Assembly: GCA_033961575.1 (NCBI GenBank)
Contig: CM066738.1
Location: 99,659,478-99,723,477, forward strand
Length of the DNA: 64,000 nt
Source: Aselliscus stoliczkanus
Taxonomy: Eukaryota > Chordata > Mammalia > Chiroptera > Hipposideridae
Reading direction: 5' to 3'
Position numbers and translations under genes: made by a program
Part shown: piece by piece, positions 34,951 to 47,060 of the stretch
How positions within the stretch are numbered: the first letter of the stretch is position 1
Layout: every line of letters begins with the position of its first letter
The notes under the pieces: model-generated
The model's input: the letters and a program-made list of their open reading frames with translations, nothing else
Databases searched by the model: none
What the model was told of the DNA's origin: nothing

Positions 34951-35274
34951 ATGAAAATCATTCCATCTCTAGAAATTTGCTCAGATCAAAAACAAAACAA
35001 ACCAAAAAAAAAAAAAAACCCACAAAGAGCAGAAAGCAGTCTTATTCAGTGACCCAGTTGAGAGTACTCCTGTGCTGTGAGTACAGGCCTGGGAAAGAAT
35101 CCCGTACCTCAGTTTACCCCACGTCCCCAGTGCCTGAAATGACTCTAAGTAATGCCTGACTAGGAAAACTGTGTACTTACAAAACCAGGAAGGTAAAACT
35201 CACCTACTCATCTCCCCCTCTCATCCGCTCCAACACAGCTGTTCACTCACAACTTGCTGTAGCTTAGTAACAAC
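34951..35274. other. Unique sequence with an A-rich run
   Basis: An A-rich stretch at 34986-35020 without a recognisable SINE in front of it. Nothing else seen. Confidence 0.35.
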
Positions 35275-35425
35275 TGCTCACACTTATTGAGTGCCTACTG
35301 TATGCTCAGAACAGTGCTCACCACTTCCCATATGCGATTTCAACTACTCCTGATGGCAACCCTTTGAGGTAGGGTCCATTTCCCACTTCAAAGTTACTAA
35401 AAATAGCAGCGAAGTCCTTTCCCAG
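35275..35425 (-). mobile_element. MIR SINE fragment
   Basis: Reversed landmarks: cttattgagtgcctactgta, tgctcagaacagtgctcacc, gcaaccctttgaggtagggt, then ccatttcccacttcaaag. Confidence 0.7.
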
Positions 35426-35784
35426 AGTGACATAAGTAGTGGATACATGGCTTGACACCCCTCTCACTTCGATCTTATTCTGAAAGCCCGTGTTTTAAAA
35501 CTATTGTAAATTGCAAAGTAGATGCTTCATCTTGGTGGGGCATGGGGGAAGCACAGACTCCATGGGCCTGCATTGTCTTCATCTTTGTAGAGTCCAGGAG
35601 CCCAGATGCAACGCTGCATATCCCAGAGAGGAAAGGGAAACCAAAGCCACCCCTGTTGATGCTCCGAAACCGGGCAATCGATTCATCTAGGAGGTATCCT
35701 TATCCATGCCACACCGTAAGGGCTGAATGACACGCTCGTGTGGTATGATAGAAAACTCATTACCAACCAAAGAACATACACATA
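35426..35784. other. Unique sequence
   Basis: No feature recognised. The 92-codon frame 35452-35730 has no family signature. Confidence 0.35.
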
Positions 35785-35905
35785 CTTGTTCACTCACTCC
35801 TCCGATACAAATGCTTACTCTCTACTATATTCCAGGCACTGTTCTAGGATCATCAGATAAATGATAAATCCTTGGCTTTGAGGAGCTCACTACCTAGTGC
35901 GAAAA
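35785..35905 (-). mobile_element. L2 LINE 3' end, antisense
   Basis: Contains gttcactcactcctccgata, actatattccaggcactgtt, ctaggatcatc, and gaggagctcactacctagtg. Confidence 0.65.
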
Positions 35906-36423
35906 CAGGTATGTAGACACAGAATCAAAGAGCTAAACTGGGGAGGGAGCAGTATCTGCAGGAGCCTGCAGGAGGGAGAAGCCAACTCTGCCCAGGGAGG
36001 TCAGGGGGGGTCAGGGGAGGCTCTTGTGCAACCCCTGGGGTCCTGCTCTCTATCCTCACAGGTTTTCGCATGTTCGCATTTGACACCTGTGACTCTTCCC
36101 ACGTCCCCACCTTCTTCCATGACACTGACAGATTTCACCCCGCTTTCTAGAGGAGATGGGAAGTTTGACTGACAGCTGCTCAGCTGAGAAGCTCTGGCAG
36201 CTGCCACAGAGACAGGAGACCAGCTCTGAGACTTCTGGGGAGAGCACAGGTGTGGGCGAGAGGAAACGAAAGGTAGGAGGACAGACTGGGGAGGGGAGAG
36301 AGTGCATGGAGTAGAGCACTTACCTGGGAGCACCTAAAACCTCTCTCTCTCTTCAGATCTTTGGAATGGTACTCCCTGGCCGCTGTTAGAAACAAACAAA
36401 AAAACCCGAATGCATTAAAAAAT
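35906..36423. other. Unique sequence
   Basis: G-rich at 35990-36020 with tcagggg repeated. Multiple overlapping frames on both strands, none credible. Confidence 0.35.
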
Positions 36424-36426
36424 ACA

Positions 36427-36460
<34 letters not shown>
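36424..36460 (+). repeat. (CA)n microsatellite
   Basis: About 18 CA units with one CATA interruption, followed by an AT-rich alternating tract (tatatacatatatatgcac) to about 36520. Confidence 0.95.
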
Positions 36461-36464
<4 letters not shown>

Positions 36465-36799
36465 GTGTTAATATACATGTGTGTGGATACATAGATATAT
36501 ACATATATATGCACATATACGTATCAGAGCCTCCTACTTCCCCACTAAGCTCAAGAGCACCGAGCTTAGTCCCTCCTGTCCCTCTCTCTGTGTGCACCCC
36601 AAAATGGTCAAACCCCCAATTGGAGGTGGTTTGGGGTCTTATCTGGCTTTAAGCCAGCTGGAACCCATCAATAGGCTGGCTTGGTCCCTTGTCTAAGAAG
36701 CCATTATGGGGAAGTTAATTCAGCACAGTCAAGCTCATGGTGATGGAGGGCAAAGCGAATCGATCAAAACATTCATATATATTTGATGAACGAGAACCT

Positions 36800-37018
36800 T
36801 GAATAAATGAATAAATGAACCTCCTATGTACCAGGGCCAGTGCCAGGAATGTTTAAGAGTATTACTTATTTTAATCCTCACACGAACTTTATGAGGTAAG
36901 GATTCTCATCCTTATTTCGATGGCAAAGATTCTGGGGGTCAGAGAGGAAAAGTTTCTTTTCCAAGATAACATAAAAATGCTATAAAAGCAAGTGGCCAAA
37001 CTGGAATTCAGTGGAGCT
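36800..37018 (-). mobile_element. MIR SINE
   Basis: Reversed landmarks: tgaacctcctatgtaccagg, gtattacttattttaatcct, cacacgaactttatgaggta, ttctcatccttatttcgatg, and gtggccaaactggaattc. Confidence 0.75.
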
Positions 37019-37329
37019 TCCAATGTTCCACAGTTGAAACCACATGCCATGCCAGATGGTAGGCACATGGGAGAAGTGTAAAAACTAGAAGCTACAGCCT
37101 TATCGTGGGAGAGCTTGTGGACTGGTGAGGGGCCTAATATGGCCTTCAAATACAATGAGAGTGGCGGACAAGCACACTCACCTCCAACACAGTAGACGAT
37201 GAGTCCTGTCACAGGGATTCAGGGATGAGAGCTCAGGTCCCGCCCAGGGCCTAGACAAACACTGTGGAAGCACAGAGCTCTAAGCTCAGAACAACACGGC
37301 GGCGTCTTAACGAGGTCCAGGTTGGTGGT
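37019..37329. other. Unique sequence
   Basis: Nothing recognised between the MIR and the L1 fragment. Confidence 0.35.
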
Positions 37330-38040
37330 GCAGTTCTAGGCAGACAGATCAATGGAGGAGTAAAAGAAAAAGCCCAGAAACAGGCTCGTGGGTAAAAATA
37401 ATTTACTCTTTGATAAAGGCAGCATTTCAAGTTAGTAGGCACAGGGTGACTTAGTCAATATCCAGTCTGGGACAACCGGCTAGCCATTTGCTAGAAAGGA
37501 AAGCTACATTCTGGCTTTATACAGTACATAAAAATAAACTCCAAAAGAATTACAGATTTACATGAAAAGAATTCTAAAAGAACTAGAACAAAATATAGGT
37601 GAATAACTCAGCTTAGAGGGGAAAACTTTTCTAATTATATTTGCGAAGGAAAGTATACAAATAAAAAGAACAGATAGATTCAACTCCATAAAAATTTTAA
37701 ACTCCAATATATCAAATCAAATACCATTAAAATCTAAATGATACACAACAAACTGGGGAAAACATTTGAAATATATATGAGAGACAGGTGTTAATATTCT
37801 TAATATAGAGGATGCAGTTACAATCAATAAGAAAAGAAGCTTCAATTGTTTTTAAAAATCAGCAAAGAATATGAATGGCCTAGTTCCCGAATAAGAAATG
37901 CAAATTGCCTATAGGTCTAAGAAAAAAAAAAAAATGTTGAAATTCATTAAACATTTTAAAGGCAAATTAAAATTTTAAATTGGAAAAGTGAGTGTTGTAT
38001 ATTCTTTTCATTTTATTTTTTGTAAAAAAAAAAAAAAAAA
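37330..38040 (+). mobile_element. L1M-type LINE, ORF2 3' end, sense
   Basis: Follows the sense order of the L1 ORF2 end: agacagatcaatggaggag, gggacaaccggctagccatt, ataaactccaaaagaattac, taaaagaactagaacaaaat, caaactggggaaaacatttg, and ataagaaatgcaaattgcct, with a long A-run at about 38024-38040. Frames are destroyed by many stops and indels. Confidence 0.8.
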
Positions 38041-38264
38041 GTAAGTGTATTTACATGATGCCCAAATCTAAAAACAAAAAGTATGGTCTTCCTCCTAGCC
38101 CTGTTCCCCATCTGCCTAGGGCTCACCCAAAAAGGACAACCATTGCAGTGGGTATATTGTATAATTTTTCAGAGAGAAACAGCAAGAAAGAGAGTGAGGG
38201 GGAAGAGAGAGAGAAAGAGAGAGCAAGCAATTACCAATATGCTTTATTATCCTCCTCCTTTTTA
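38041..38264. other. Short spacer with GA-rich run
   Basis: Between two L1 fragments. Contains agagagaaagagagag at about 38205-38222. No gene. Confidence 0.4.
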
Positions 38265-38765
38265 GCATTTTATATATATAGTTTCACACCTAGTTTTTTC
38301 CTCTTAACAATACATATCAGACAGCTTTTCATATGGGCATATTAAGAACTTCTCTATTTATCATTACATAGTTTTTCATTGCATAGATGTACAATAATTT
38401 ATTTAGATGGTTTCCAGTCTTTTACAATTATAAACAATGCTGCAATGAAGAACCTTGATGTACGTCATTCCTCAAATACACCAAGGTATTTGTAGAATGA
38501 ATTCCAAAAAGTGAAATTACTGGGACCAAGGATATATACATTTTAATTCTAAAAGATGCTGACAAATTACCTTCTACAAGGATTGTATCAATCTACACAC
38601 CCACCCAAAATGTATGAGTGTGCCTATTTCTCCACAGCCTTGCCATCAGTGTGTTATCAAGCTTCTGGAACTTACCAAATGGATGAGTAAAAAGTGAAGT
38701 CTCAGGATAATTTCAATTTGCATTTCTCCTGTTACAATTAAGTCTGGGCATCTTTCCATATATTA
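38265..38765 (-). mobile_element. L1M-type LINE 3' fragment, antisense
   Basis: Reversed order on the plus strand: cagcttttcatatgggcata, cattgcatagatgtacaata, aaacaatgctgcaatgaaga, gtgaaattactgggaccaag, tgagtgtgcctatttctcca, and tttcaatttgcatttctcct. It belongs to a different insertion from the sense fragment next to it. Confidence 0.78.
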
Positions 38766-39722
38766 AACAACCATCTTTATTTCCTTTCCTATGAAATGTA
38801 TGTCTATTTTATTTAAATTATTTCCAATTTTTTTCTTTACAGGATAATATGTAGGGAGTATAAGAGCACAAAGACCCAGATACAGACTATAAATAGGGGT
38901 AAAAATTGGCATAAACTTTCTGCCTCTCTCTGGATTCTCTTGGGTGCTCATTTATGTTTCTCTGCACCTTTCTCCTGCTTTTTTCTTAACCTGGCTTTTC
39001 TGATGCTTGTCAATGTTAATCACTGATCATTATCTCAAAATGGCTGCCCCAATATGGCAGTCTCAATTGCTAACACCATCTGCACTAACAGTGTTACATC
39101 GGAGCCAGTGCTGGCAAATAAGTGAGCCAGCCTCTGAGAATCCCAATTCCAAACTCCTGGGAGAGGGAATATCATTGTCTCAGGAGGACTCTGGGGTCAA
39201 CTTTTGGTCTAGAAAATTATAGTCTTGTGGGAGAAGGGATGACACACTTCAAAGGTGAAGCTTGAAGAAGAGACACTTCTTGTCTAGCAGCTCTGAAAAT
39301 GGAGTAGTGCCCTAGCAGTTAGAGCTTTGGAGCATCAGAAGTATGCATCCATTTATCACTTCCTAAGCACTTGCCAGGAATCCGGGGCTGGAATAAAGGT
39401 CTTGACCCCAGAAGTTTAAGGAAGCGAGATTGGTCCAATGGGCTATAGTTGTTATTTATCATATTACAATAATTGTTTCTTCCATTGGTTGGCATTTCAA
39501 AAACAAAGCTTATCAAACTAAGCCACAATTCCAGTGATTTAGTGGTTGAACCCACAGCCACTTCTTGAGAAGAGGAACAAAAACGTGTCCACTACAGTAC
39601 CCATACTTGTAGAGAAAACATATTTTTCTGACGTCCTGAGAGCATTCTGTACCTGTAAAACCTCCATGCCACTTTTGTTTTGCAAATGCTTGGGGAAGTT
39701 TCCATCGTTTTTTTGCTGAAGG
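38766..39722. other. Unique sequence
   Basis: No repeat recognised. A 129-codon minus-strand frame at 39513-39902 extends into the SINE at 39737. Confidence 0.4.
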
Positions 39723-39736
39723 AGAAAGAGCCTCTT

Positions 39737-40208
39737 TTTTTTTTTTTAAAGATTTTATTGGGGAATTGGGGGAGGGGAACAGCGTTGGGGAATCGGAGAA
39801 GGGGAACAGACAAGTTGCTGTCTTTTTTTTTTTTTTTTTTTTTTTGTTCTTCAGTCTAGTTGCGGAGGACGTTGCTTCACTGGCCCATGTTGGCATCCTC
39901 ATTGCGCTCTTCCCGGATGAAGCAGATCGGTCTCTGGCCTCTGGGTGTCGCTCACCGAGGCTATTGGCAGCTCACGCTTGGCTGCCAGCCTCTCACGCTG
40001 GCCGCTGGCCACTCACTGTAGCCTATGGCAGCCCACTGCAGCAGGGGCTGCAGCCTACATTGTCACCGGGGCTCGTGCAGCGCAGTTCCAGGTGGAGCTG
40101 TTGTTAGCTGTAGAGGGCAGTGTCACTGGCCTTCATATGTGGGATCTGAACCGGGGCTGCTGGCATCCTAAAACCAGCCTCTTAACCAATGTGCCACTTG
40201 GCTGGCCT
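39737..40208 (-). mobile_element. Long type B composite SINE with internal T expansion
   Basis: Same plan as the copy at 6628: tRNA-like head at the right end, GC-rich middle, and tail with aataaaatcttt at the left end. Target-site duplication agaaagagcctctt at 39723-39736 and 40209-40222. It differs by an internal run of over 20 T (about 39823-39845) where the other copy has five, so an internal A-rich linker has expanded. The 93- to 113-codon frames here are SINE sequence. Confidence 0.9.
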
Positions 40209-40222
40209 AGAAAGAGCCTCTT

Positions 40223-42084
40223 GTGAGTTGAATGTTTTCCACCAATTTCTCTAAACACAGGACAAAGTTGAGAGTCATTTCAAAGTTAGAAGATTTAGTA
40301 ATTTGATGTGGTAGATGAAGTAAAAAAGAGAAATCTGCTCTGTGTTTTCTAGCTTGGGAACCTGAGTGGCTCATGCTAACAGAGTGTAGAAAAAACAGAG
40401 GCAGAAATTGATGTAGAGACAGAGGCAGAAATCAGTACAATGGGCTCAGTTTGGGTCACGGTGGTCACGAGATAATATATAAATCGGTAGGTGCCATTGG
40501 TCTGAAGATCTGAAGTGAGTCTTGCACTGAAATTTCAGCCATGGAATACTCTAGCATGGGTTCCTCCCCATTCCACCCCGCCACCAAAAAAAAAAAAGAA
40601 GTACCGAGACAGAGATTTGGGTGCAGTAGCTTAGTAGAGAGGTGATGCCAGGGAGCACAGAAATGAGAGGGAAGAGTGAGATAGGGAATAAAGAAAAACC
40701 AATAGAGGGTGGGTTACTAAGTTGCTTATCTCAGTGGGCAACTGGAGTTCAATCTCACTGGAGCCTCTCTGAGGAACCACACAGAACTACATGGTAGTAA
40801 CCACTTCACAACTATTCCTCTAATGATGGGAAGCTGGATCTTTTATTCACTTACCACATCCTCCATTTGGTTGAGGGTTGCACCCAAGAAGTGTTGGCTC
40901 CTCTACGCTACCTACACTCAAGCTGGGTCTTCCACAGACAGAAAAAGGCCCAAGGCAGGAAACTGGAGAGACACCCAGAGCATTCTTATGTACACATGGA
41001 GCTGATTGGCCCAGCTGCATTAAAATCCAGTGGGCTGAAGAGATGGGGTGCATTGTACATAAAGCAACTGCTACAGGAATCAAGAGGATTTGGGTCATAT
41101 TTGAGATCATAGATGGATAAGATTGGCAGCTCTAGAGAGAAGAGGAGACACACCGACAGAACCTCGGGACCCAGAAGAAAGGGCAAACAGTGATCAAAGA
41201 GGAAGGGGAATGATGATAATATCACATCTGCCAAAGGAGACACGATTGTCAAGGAGAGAAAAAAACGTCAACAGCACAATGCTGCAGAGTTAAAATGGGC
41301 TGAGGTCATCGCTGACCTTGGTGGTAAGAGTGGAGACAAAAGCTTTCTTGCCTTTGGAGGCAGGAGATATAACTTGAGGAAAGGGAGCTAGAGCAGTATA
41401 AGCTACACATTCAAGAAGTTGTGCTTTAAAGGAAGGAAAATATGCTGGTAATTGGAAATAAAATATGGCGGTGGGAATGGTGAGATGCTGGCAAATGTTA
41501 TCAACCAATGTCCAGGACACAAAAAAGCAAAGACCTGACTCGTACGAGTAGCATTTGCTGACGTCCATTAGTGTAAACACTCCCACTGTGGCTGATTTCA
41601 AGCTACTAACGTGATGTCAGCTGGCCTGCAGAATTCCTGGAATTTTAACAATCAGATCTCGTGAGCCGGTAGGAGTCAGTTCCAGCTCACCCGTGAATGG
41701 GAGATTCAAAGGGTTACTGATGATCCTCTCGTTGTTGTTAGGAGAAACTTTTAATTGAGGGGATCCAACCAATGGAGAGAGAGAAAGAGGAGATACAGGA
41801 GCGAGAGAATGAGGAAAATTCATGGAGCAAAGTCCTGAAGGAAGCTGAAGGGGATGGGATATAAAAAGCATGCTGGTGATTGCCTTGGAATGGAGTAGAG
41901 ATAGGCCTGAAGGCCACGAAGGGCTTGGAGGTAGAACAGAGAGGCACTGAGAAAGTCAAGTGCATGCCTTGGGGGTGGGTGTTGTTTTTAATAGAAAACA
42001 TCATCTGCTGAAGGTTCAGGCAGGAGATGAGAGTTGGGGGCGCTTTGGATCTCAGGCTACAATGGAAAGAGACACAACTGGAAA
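40223..42084. other. Unique sequence with a small tandem duplication
   Basis: The phrase acagaggcagaaat occurs at 40395 and again at 40419, a 24-bp tandem duplication. The rest shows no transposon that I recognise. Frames up to 120 codons on the minus strand (41738-42100) lack family features. Confidence 0.4.
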
Positions 42085-42235
42085 GTCGCATCAGCTCCAC
42101 GGCTTACCCGCTGGGAGAGCTGGGGCAAGTTACTTAACCTCTCAAGCCTTCATTTCCTCATCAATAAAAATTGGATAAAATGGCTACTTCCAAGGATTCT
42201 CATAAGGGTTACAGAGGTAAGTATGTCATCGTGAG
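42085..42235 (+). mobile_element. MIR SINE, 3' two thirds
   Basis: Contains gagctggggcaagttactta, acctctcaagccttcatttc, ctcatcaataaaaattggat and ataagggttacagaggtaag. Confidence 0.78.
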
Positions 42236-42246
42236 AAGCTGGAAAT

Positions 42247-42478
42247 AATAGCAGCTAGAGTTTGTGGAGCACTTAACCTTGTACCAGGCGCAGACCTCAT
42301 GATAATCTCATTAAATCCTCAGAGTAACCCCAGGAGGTAAATTCTGTTATAGCCCAATTTAACAGGTGAAGAGGTCAAATAACTTTTCCGAGTGCAGAGT
42401 GCTAGTACTTAGTAGAGTCAGAATTTGAACTTGAGCACTTTGGCATCTCTATTAACCATTGCACAGAACTGCCTCCCA
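42247..42478 (-). mobile_element. MIR SINE, nearly full length, tail-to-tail with the previous MIR
   Basis: Reversed order: tttgtggagcacttaacctt, cattaaatcctcagagtaac, cccaggaggtaaattctgtt, atttaacaggtgaagaggtc, tttgaacttgagcactttgg, and attaaccattgcacagaact. The two MIRs converge with only about 12 bp between their 3' ends. Confidence 0.85.
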
Positions 42479-45400
42479 TGATATCTGGCACACGGAAGCC
42501 AGATGACGATTTTGTCTCTTCCACGAGGGGAAAGATCAGGGTTTGGAAGAGCAGACAAGTGGCCCAGGAATGGTGTTCAGTTAGAGATGAACGGAAGAAT
42601 TGCTTCACAGTTTTCACAAGTGAGGTCAGAAATCATAAACTAGTCATAATGCCAATCAGCATGGTCTATAAATGTGAGTTGAATGAGAAGCTAGTTTCTG
42701 TTCTGTGAGTGAGCTGACTGAGGTCCTGGATGGATCAGGAGGGCCTTGAGACTCTAAGAGGGAGAGCAGGGGAGACACAGGGAGGCAGGGGCCAGACCTT
42801 CCACTTTCCTCCACTAGATCGGGCCCTACCTATACGGTTGGCCAGAAAAACGAGCAGAGGATTACATGGAAATCCAGTAGGTGCAACCCAACAGAGATTT
42901 TAACAATAGTCATGGGCAACCTATCCCCATACCCAAGCAGGTGTAGCCAAGATGTATGTCCAAAGAAGCAATGGTGACAGAACCTTGCCCCCAAAGTTTG
43001 TGATGGGAAAAGAAAGGCAATCCTTAAGTGCTCTGGAAACTTGAAGGCAGGACACTGACCCTAAATGGCTGTCACCTGGCACCAGACAGATAACAATGGT
43101 GGCTGGGTTCTGACACCTTGCCCAACTTATCTCCTAAGTTGACACAAACCTTGATAACTTCACCGGATTGTCTAGTCACTCTGGGCAGATTCTTTTATGT
43201 CTTGAAAGCAAGAGAGATGCACAGCACAGAACATATGGCCTAGACTGTGTTTCCTTAAAAAGCTCTCTGCTTCCCCCATGAGAAGGCAGGAAGGGGACTC
43301 AGAAAGCTGTCTGATTTTCTGCGCAGCCGTAGATGGTGTGAAGCGTGCAGTTTCATTCACTGCTCAAACATCTGGTAAACTAAGGCCAGTGTTTCGGCTC
43401 AGAGCAGCTGTCAGGAAAAAATGTCAACAGGCCCCAGCTTTGCCTCCTGAGGACGAAACCCTTCCCCAACCCATCTTCCATGGGGAGCGGCTCAGCTGAG
43501 CTTCCAGGCCATGGGACGTGGAGTGGTGAGAGTCACCTCTCATCTCCTGTAACAAAGAGATTGCAGGCAGGCCCGGCACTTGTGAGTATGACATACTGTC
43601 TCATATTTTTTAATGAAAAAATGATACTTCATCTTTCTAATGACAGAGAAATTGGAGGTGGCTTACAGTAATATATGCCTTTTTTAATACATGGCTCGTC
43701 ATCTCTGGGCAATGGCAGTATGAAGGATGGAGCAGCAGACAAAAGGTTAATAGAGCATTGGGGCTTTTTTAATTGAAAAAATGACTGAGGGACCCCACAG
43801 CAGACCGGGTGGTAATAGTATTACAGACTGTAAGTACCGTTCCGGAGACTTACTATCCATCTGGGGGTACAGCAACAGACATCAAACCATGTCACCAAGC
43901 CTCAACATGAACGGAAGGCCATTCCCAAGGAGGTTAATAAGAAACACACGGCATTTTTCAAAAAGATATATATTTTTTAAAATACACCTCTCTCTATTTT
44001 ATTGTTCCTAATTTACTGTTACCTCTAAGAAATAAACACACCATGTGTTGGCCCAATTTGAATCAATTCTTCTCTGTCAAGGTGTCTGACCCCAAACTTA
44101 GTCAGATATTCCACGACTCCTCCTCCTTCTGGGCAGAGATTTATTTTTCACCTGAGAATGGAAAAAATATTTTAACTTCCGAAGTACACTCTCTGAAAGG
44201 ACCCAGTGTGAAACAGAAATGGAGCCATTTTTGATGGGATATGAAAATGAGATAATGGGTGAGGAAGTGCTTTGAGAGTGTAAATATGTAAATATGAACT
44301 TCTTCAACTCGATCTTTATTTAACTGCCTTGGTTCATATTAGGATTTTCAGTCTCCCAGAAATCTGCAGCCTTTTGAATCATGAGATATGAAAGGCTGAG
44401 CCCAGGGATGGGAGAATATGTGATGAATCAGTCCAAAGTAAATAAGGGATGACGATTTAACCTTGAGTTTCCCATGTACTTCACAACCAAACACAATGAA
44501 GCTATTCAGAGGAGGTCTCAGGGAGCTGAGCAGGCAATGGAACGGCTAGCCATGGAGCTGATAATGGGACACAAAGGGGCTTGTCACAAAACTGTCCCCA
44601 ACTCAGGAGGGGCTGGGCCCTTCAGGACCATCATGATTCTGTATCCCTCCTGGCTGATAGTCAATTACCCTTTACCCAGGTGAAGAGAAGTGGAGTGATT
44701 AAGATCAACAAATATTAGGAAACTCCCCCTACACGAGGCCCAGGCAAGGGCATAACTGCAGACAACATGAGGGAAAGGAGACAGCGGTCTATCCAGCAAA
44801 GAGCTTCCAACCCAGCAATGATGTCATAAGCACTGTGACTCTTTTGGGTCTCTCCAAGCCCCAAAGAAGCAGTTAAGTTCTCCGGCATGAGTGATTGGAA
44901 CATGTGTCCTCAGCTGCTCTCTTGCCCACAAACAGAAACCCTTCTAAGGGACCCCCTGCTTCTTAGAAGCCAAGGGAGAATTTATCCACAATCATGATTA
45001 ACTTTCAAAATGTGTCTTGTAAGCACCAGTCTGGAAAGGCGGCATTGTCAAAGGGCTTTGCTGATTCTACAAGTGATAGGGGGTATCTAGTAATGATCGT
45101 GGCCACCAAGCATAACCTTGCAATGAGGCCCCTTTGCAATGTTCCAGCAGGTCTCGTAGGCTACATGGCTGCCCAGGTGCTGTTCCAGCTTTTTAAAACG
45201 GAATTACCACAATTTTCAAAGACAAAGTAAAATTAAGTTGCCTTTCTACTCCAAGACAATAGTGGGTTTTTTTTTAACTCCGGTCTTTTCAGACTTTGAT
45301 TATCTCCAAAAGATAAATGGGTGTAGGAGAAAAGTACTTCAGCTCTCTGAGAAGTTAAAACATCACCTTTTGTCCCCTGAAACTCTCTACTGTCTGGAAC

Positions 45401-46855
45401 AGACAGGAATGGGGAGTAGAAGGTTTGACATTTGCATGGACAATTTGGGGCCAGCTGATGAGGGGTTAATTGGGGCTAATTTGAAATGCACAAGCTGGAA
45501 ACATTTTCCCTGGAGAACCCATAACAGTGTCTTAGCTTCCCTTGCTGAGAGATGATGGCTCCCATCTCATTGTCAGTTGCTCCGGGGATCTTGGAGAAAT
45601 TATATGTACATGGACCCAATAGAAAACATAAAAATAATAAATGAAACTAATAATGCAAAAAGGGTTTGGGAAATAAGTAGTCCCGTCTGACACGAGCAGT
45701 GCTGGAAGCCTTGGGGAAAGAAGGCTGGAATATTTAATGAAAGATGTAAATTGTAAAAATTGGAGCCGTAAATTTTCCTTTGGAAGAAGAGGGAGCCAAC
45801 CGTTCTGTTTAGAGGGGAACCGAGTGCAGAGAAGCTGGTTTCCGATTCAGGTTCAATCCCAGGAGGGCAACCCCACCCCTTTCCTTCCCCATAGAGGCTG
45901 GGGCTCAGGAGCAGGGAGGTGTGGGGCAGAAAGTTGGGGGTGGATGAGCAGGACTTGCAAAATGACATCCTCGTTAAACAGAAGGTGCTGTTTATGTGGA
46001 GGCTGCAAGGGCCGAAGACAAGGCATAGGGAGGTCGGTAACTCCTCGTTAAGACTTTCCTTTCTCCGCAGAGGCCTCCTCACTGCTGCCCCCTGTCCCCT
46101 GAGATGGCCAGCCAAGGAAATAATGCCACAGTGGTCAAGTGGGAAATCTTGCGGAGGATGTACAGAAAGATCTAATGAGGCAAGCCTGCTGGAATCTGAT
46201 CGAAATGTATTTCCAAGTGAGTGTGGGGCCACAGGATGGAAACATGAAAATGTTTGGTCTGTTTTGCTCTAACAAGAAGGGAAAAAAGAGAAAAAGGGTG
46301 GAAGGACCACCCTCCATGAGCTGGCCCCTTGTGAAAAGGAGATGGTTCCTGCCGTTTATTCGTATGCTGATGAGTTTCTGATCTTGGTCATGATGCTGAC
46401 AATTTCATTGGGTTGGTCATTTTCCACTCAAAGCTCCCTGGGGATAGTCAGACATTTTTCTAGGCTGTGGCAATCCAGAGAAGCCAAATCTCATCAAATT
46501 CCATCCTTTGTCTGAGGTAACACCACCCACTCTGAACCCAGGCAGGACACACCTTCCCTGCTACCCATCATCCTCCCACCTATTCTGAGCAGATGGAAAA
46601 TGGGAGCCTTGGAGCTATGGGGTCAATAATAGAGGCCCATGGCCCCATGTGCAGCCTAGTCCCCCAGTACTGCTCACCCCTGTTGAGCCAAGATGCAAAA
46701 GATAAAAATCATCTAGGACTGACAACACTCTTGTGGCACATTATATGGCACATTATACCTGATACCGCCCACCCCAAAGTCAAGGTCAGAAGCATGTAAG
46801 GGACAGACCTGGGGACCAGTCCTTCTGTTCACTAACTCAGTACAGTCTTCACTAT
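42479..46855. other. Long repeat-poor region, about 4.4 kb
   Basis: The longest stretch in which I recognise no transposon. A small tandem duplication of tggcacattata lies at 46734-46759. The longest frame in the window is here (45600-46232, minus, 210 codons), but it has no domain or family hint and a 104- and a 117-codon frame overlap it on the other strand. Absence of old repeats over several kilobases can mean selection against insertion, so this is a candidate regulatory region. That is inference only. Confidence 0.4.
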
Positions 46856-46859
46856 TAAT

Positions 46860-47060
46860 TTACTACTCATTCAGTAAATCTCTACCAGGCACCAAGCATG
46901 TGCTAGGTGCTGGGCCTATAGTAATAAGCGGAGCGGATGTGATTGATGTCTTCATGGGGCTTTGTGCAATAAACACCAAATATGCCCTGAGCACCTGAGA
47001 TCTGATTCCGCCCTCCAAAGGTCTCCATCCCACTAGGGAGATTATACCTGGACTGCACAT
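46860..47060 (-). mobile_element. L2 LINE 3' region, antisense
   Basis: Contains ctcattcagtaaatctctac, caggcaccaagcatgtgcta, ggtgctgggcctatagtaat, and tccatcccactagggagatt. Confidence 0.65.

Noticed and set aside
26980..38765. Possible intact L1 reading frames
   Set aside because: All L1 pieces are short, antisense or sense fragments with many stops. None could encode a working protein.
45600..46232. Longest open frame, 210 codons, minus strand
   Set aside because: No domain, signal or family similarity that I recognise, strong overlapping frames on the other strand, and length within chance for 64 kb of six-frame mammalian DNA.
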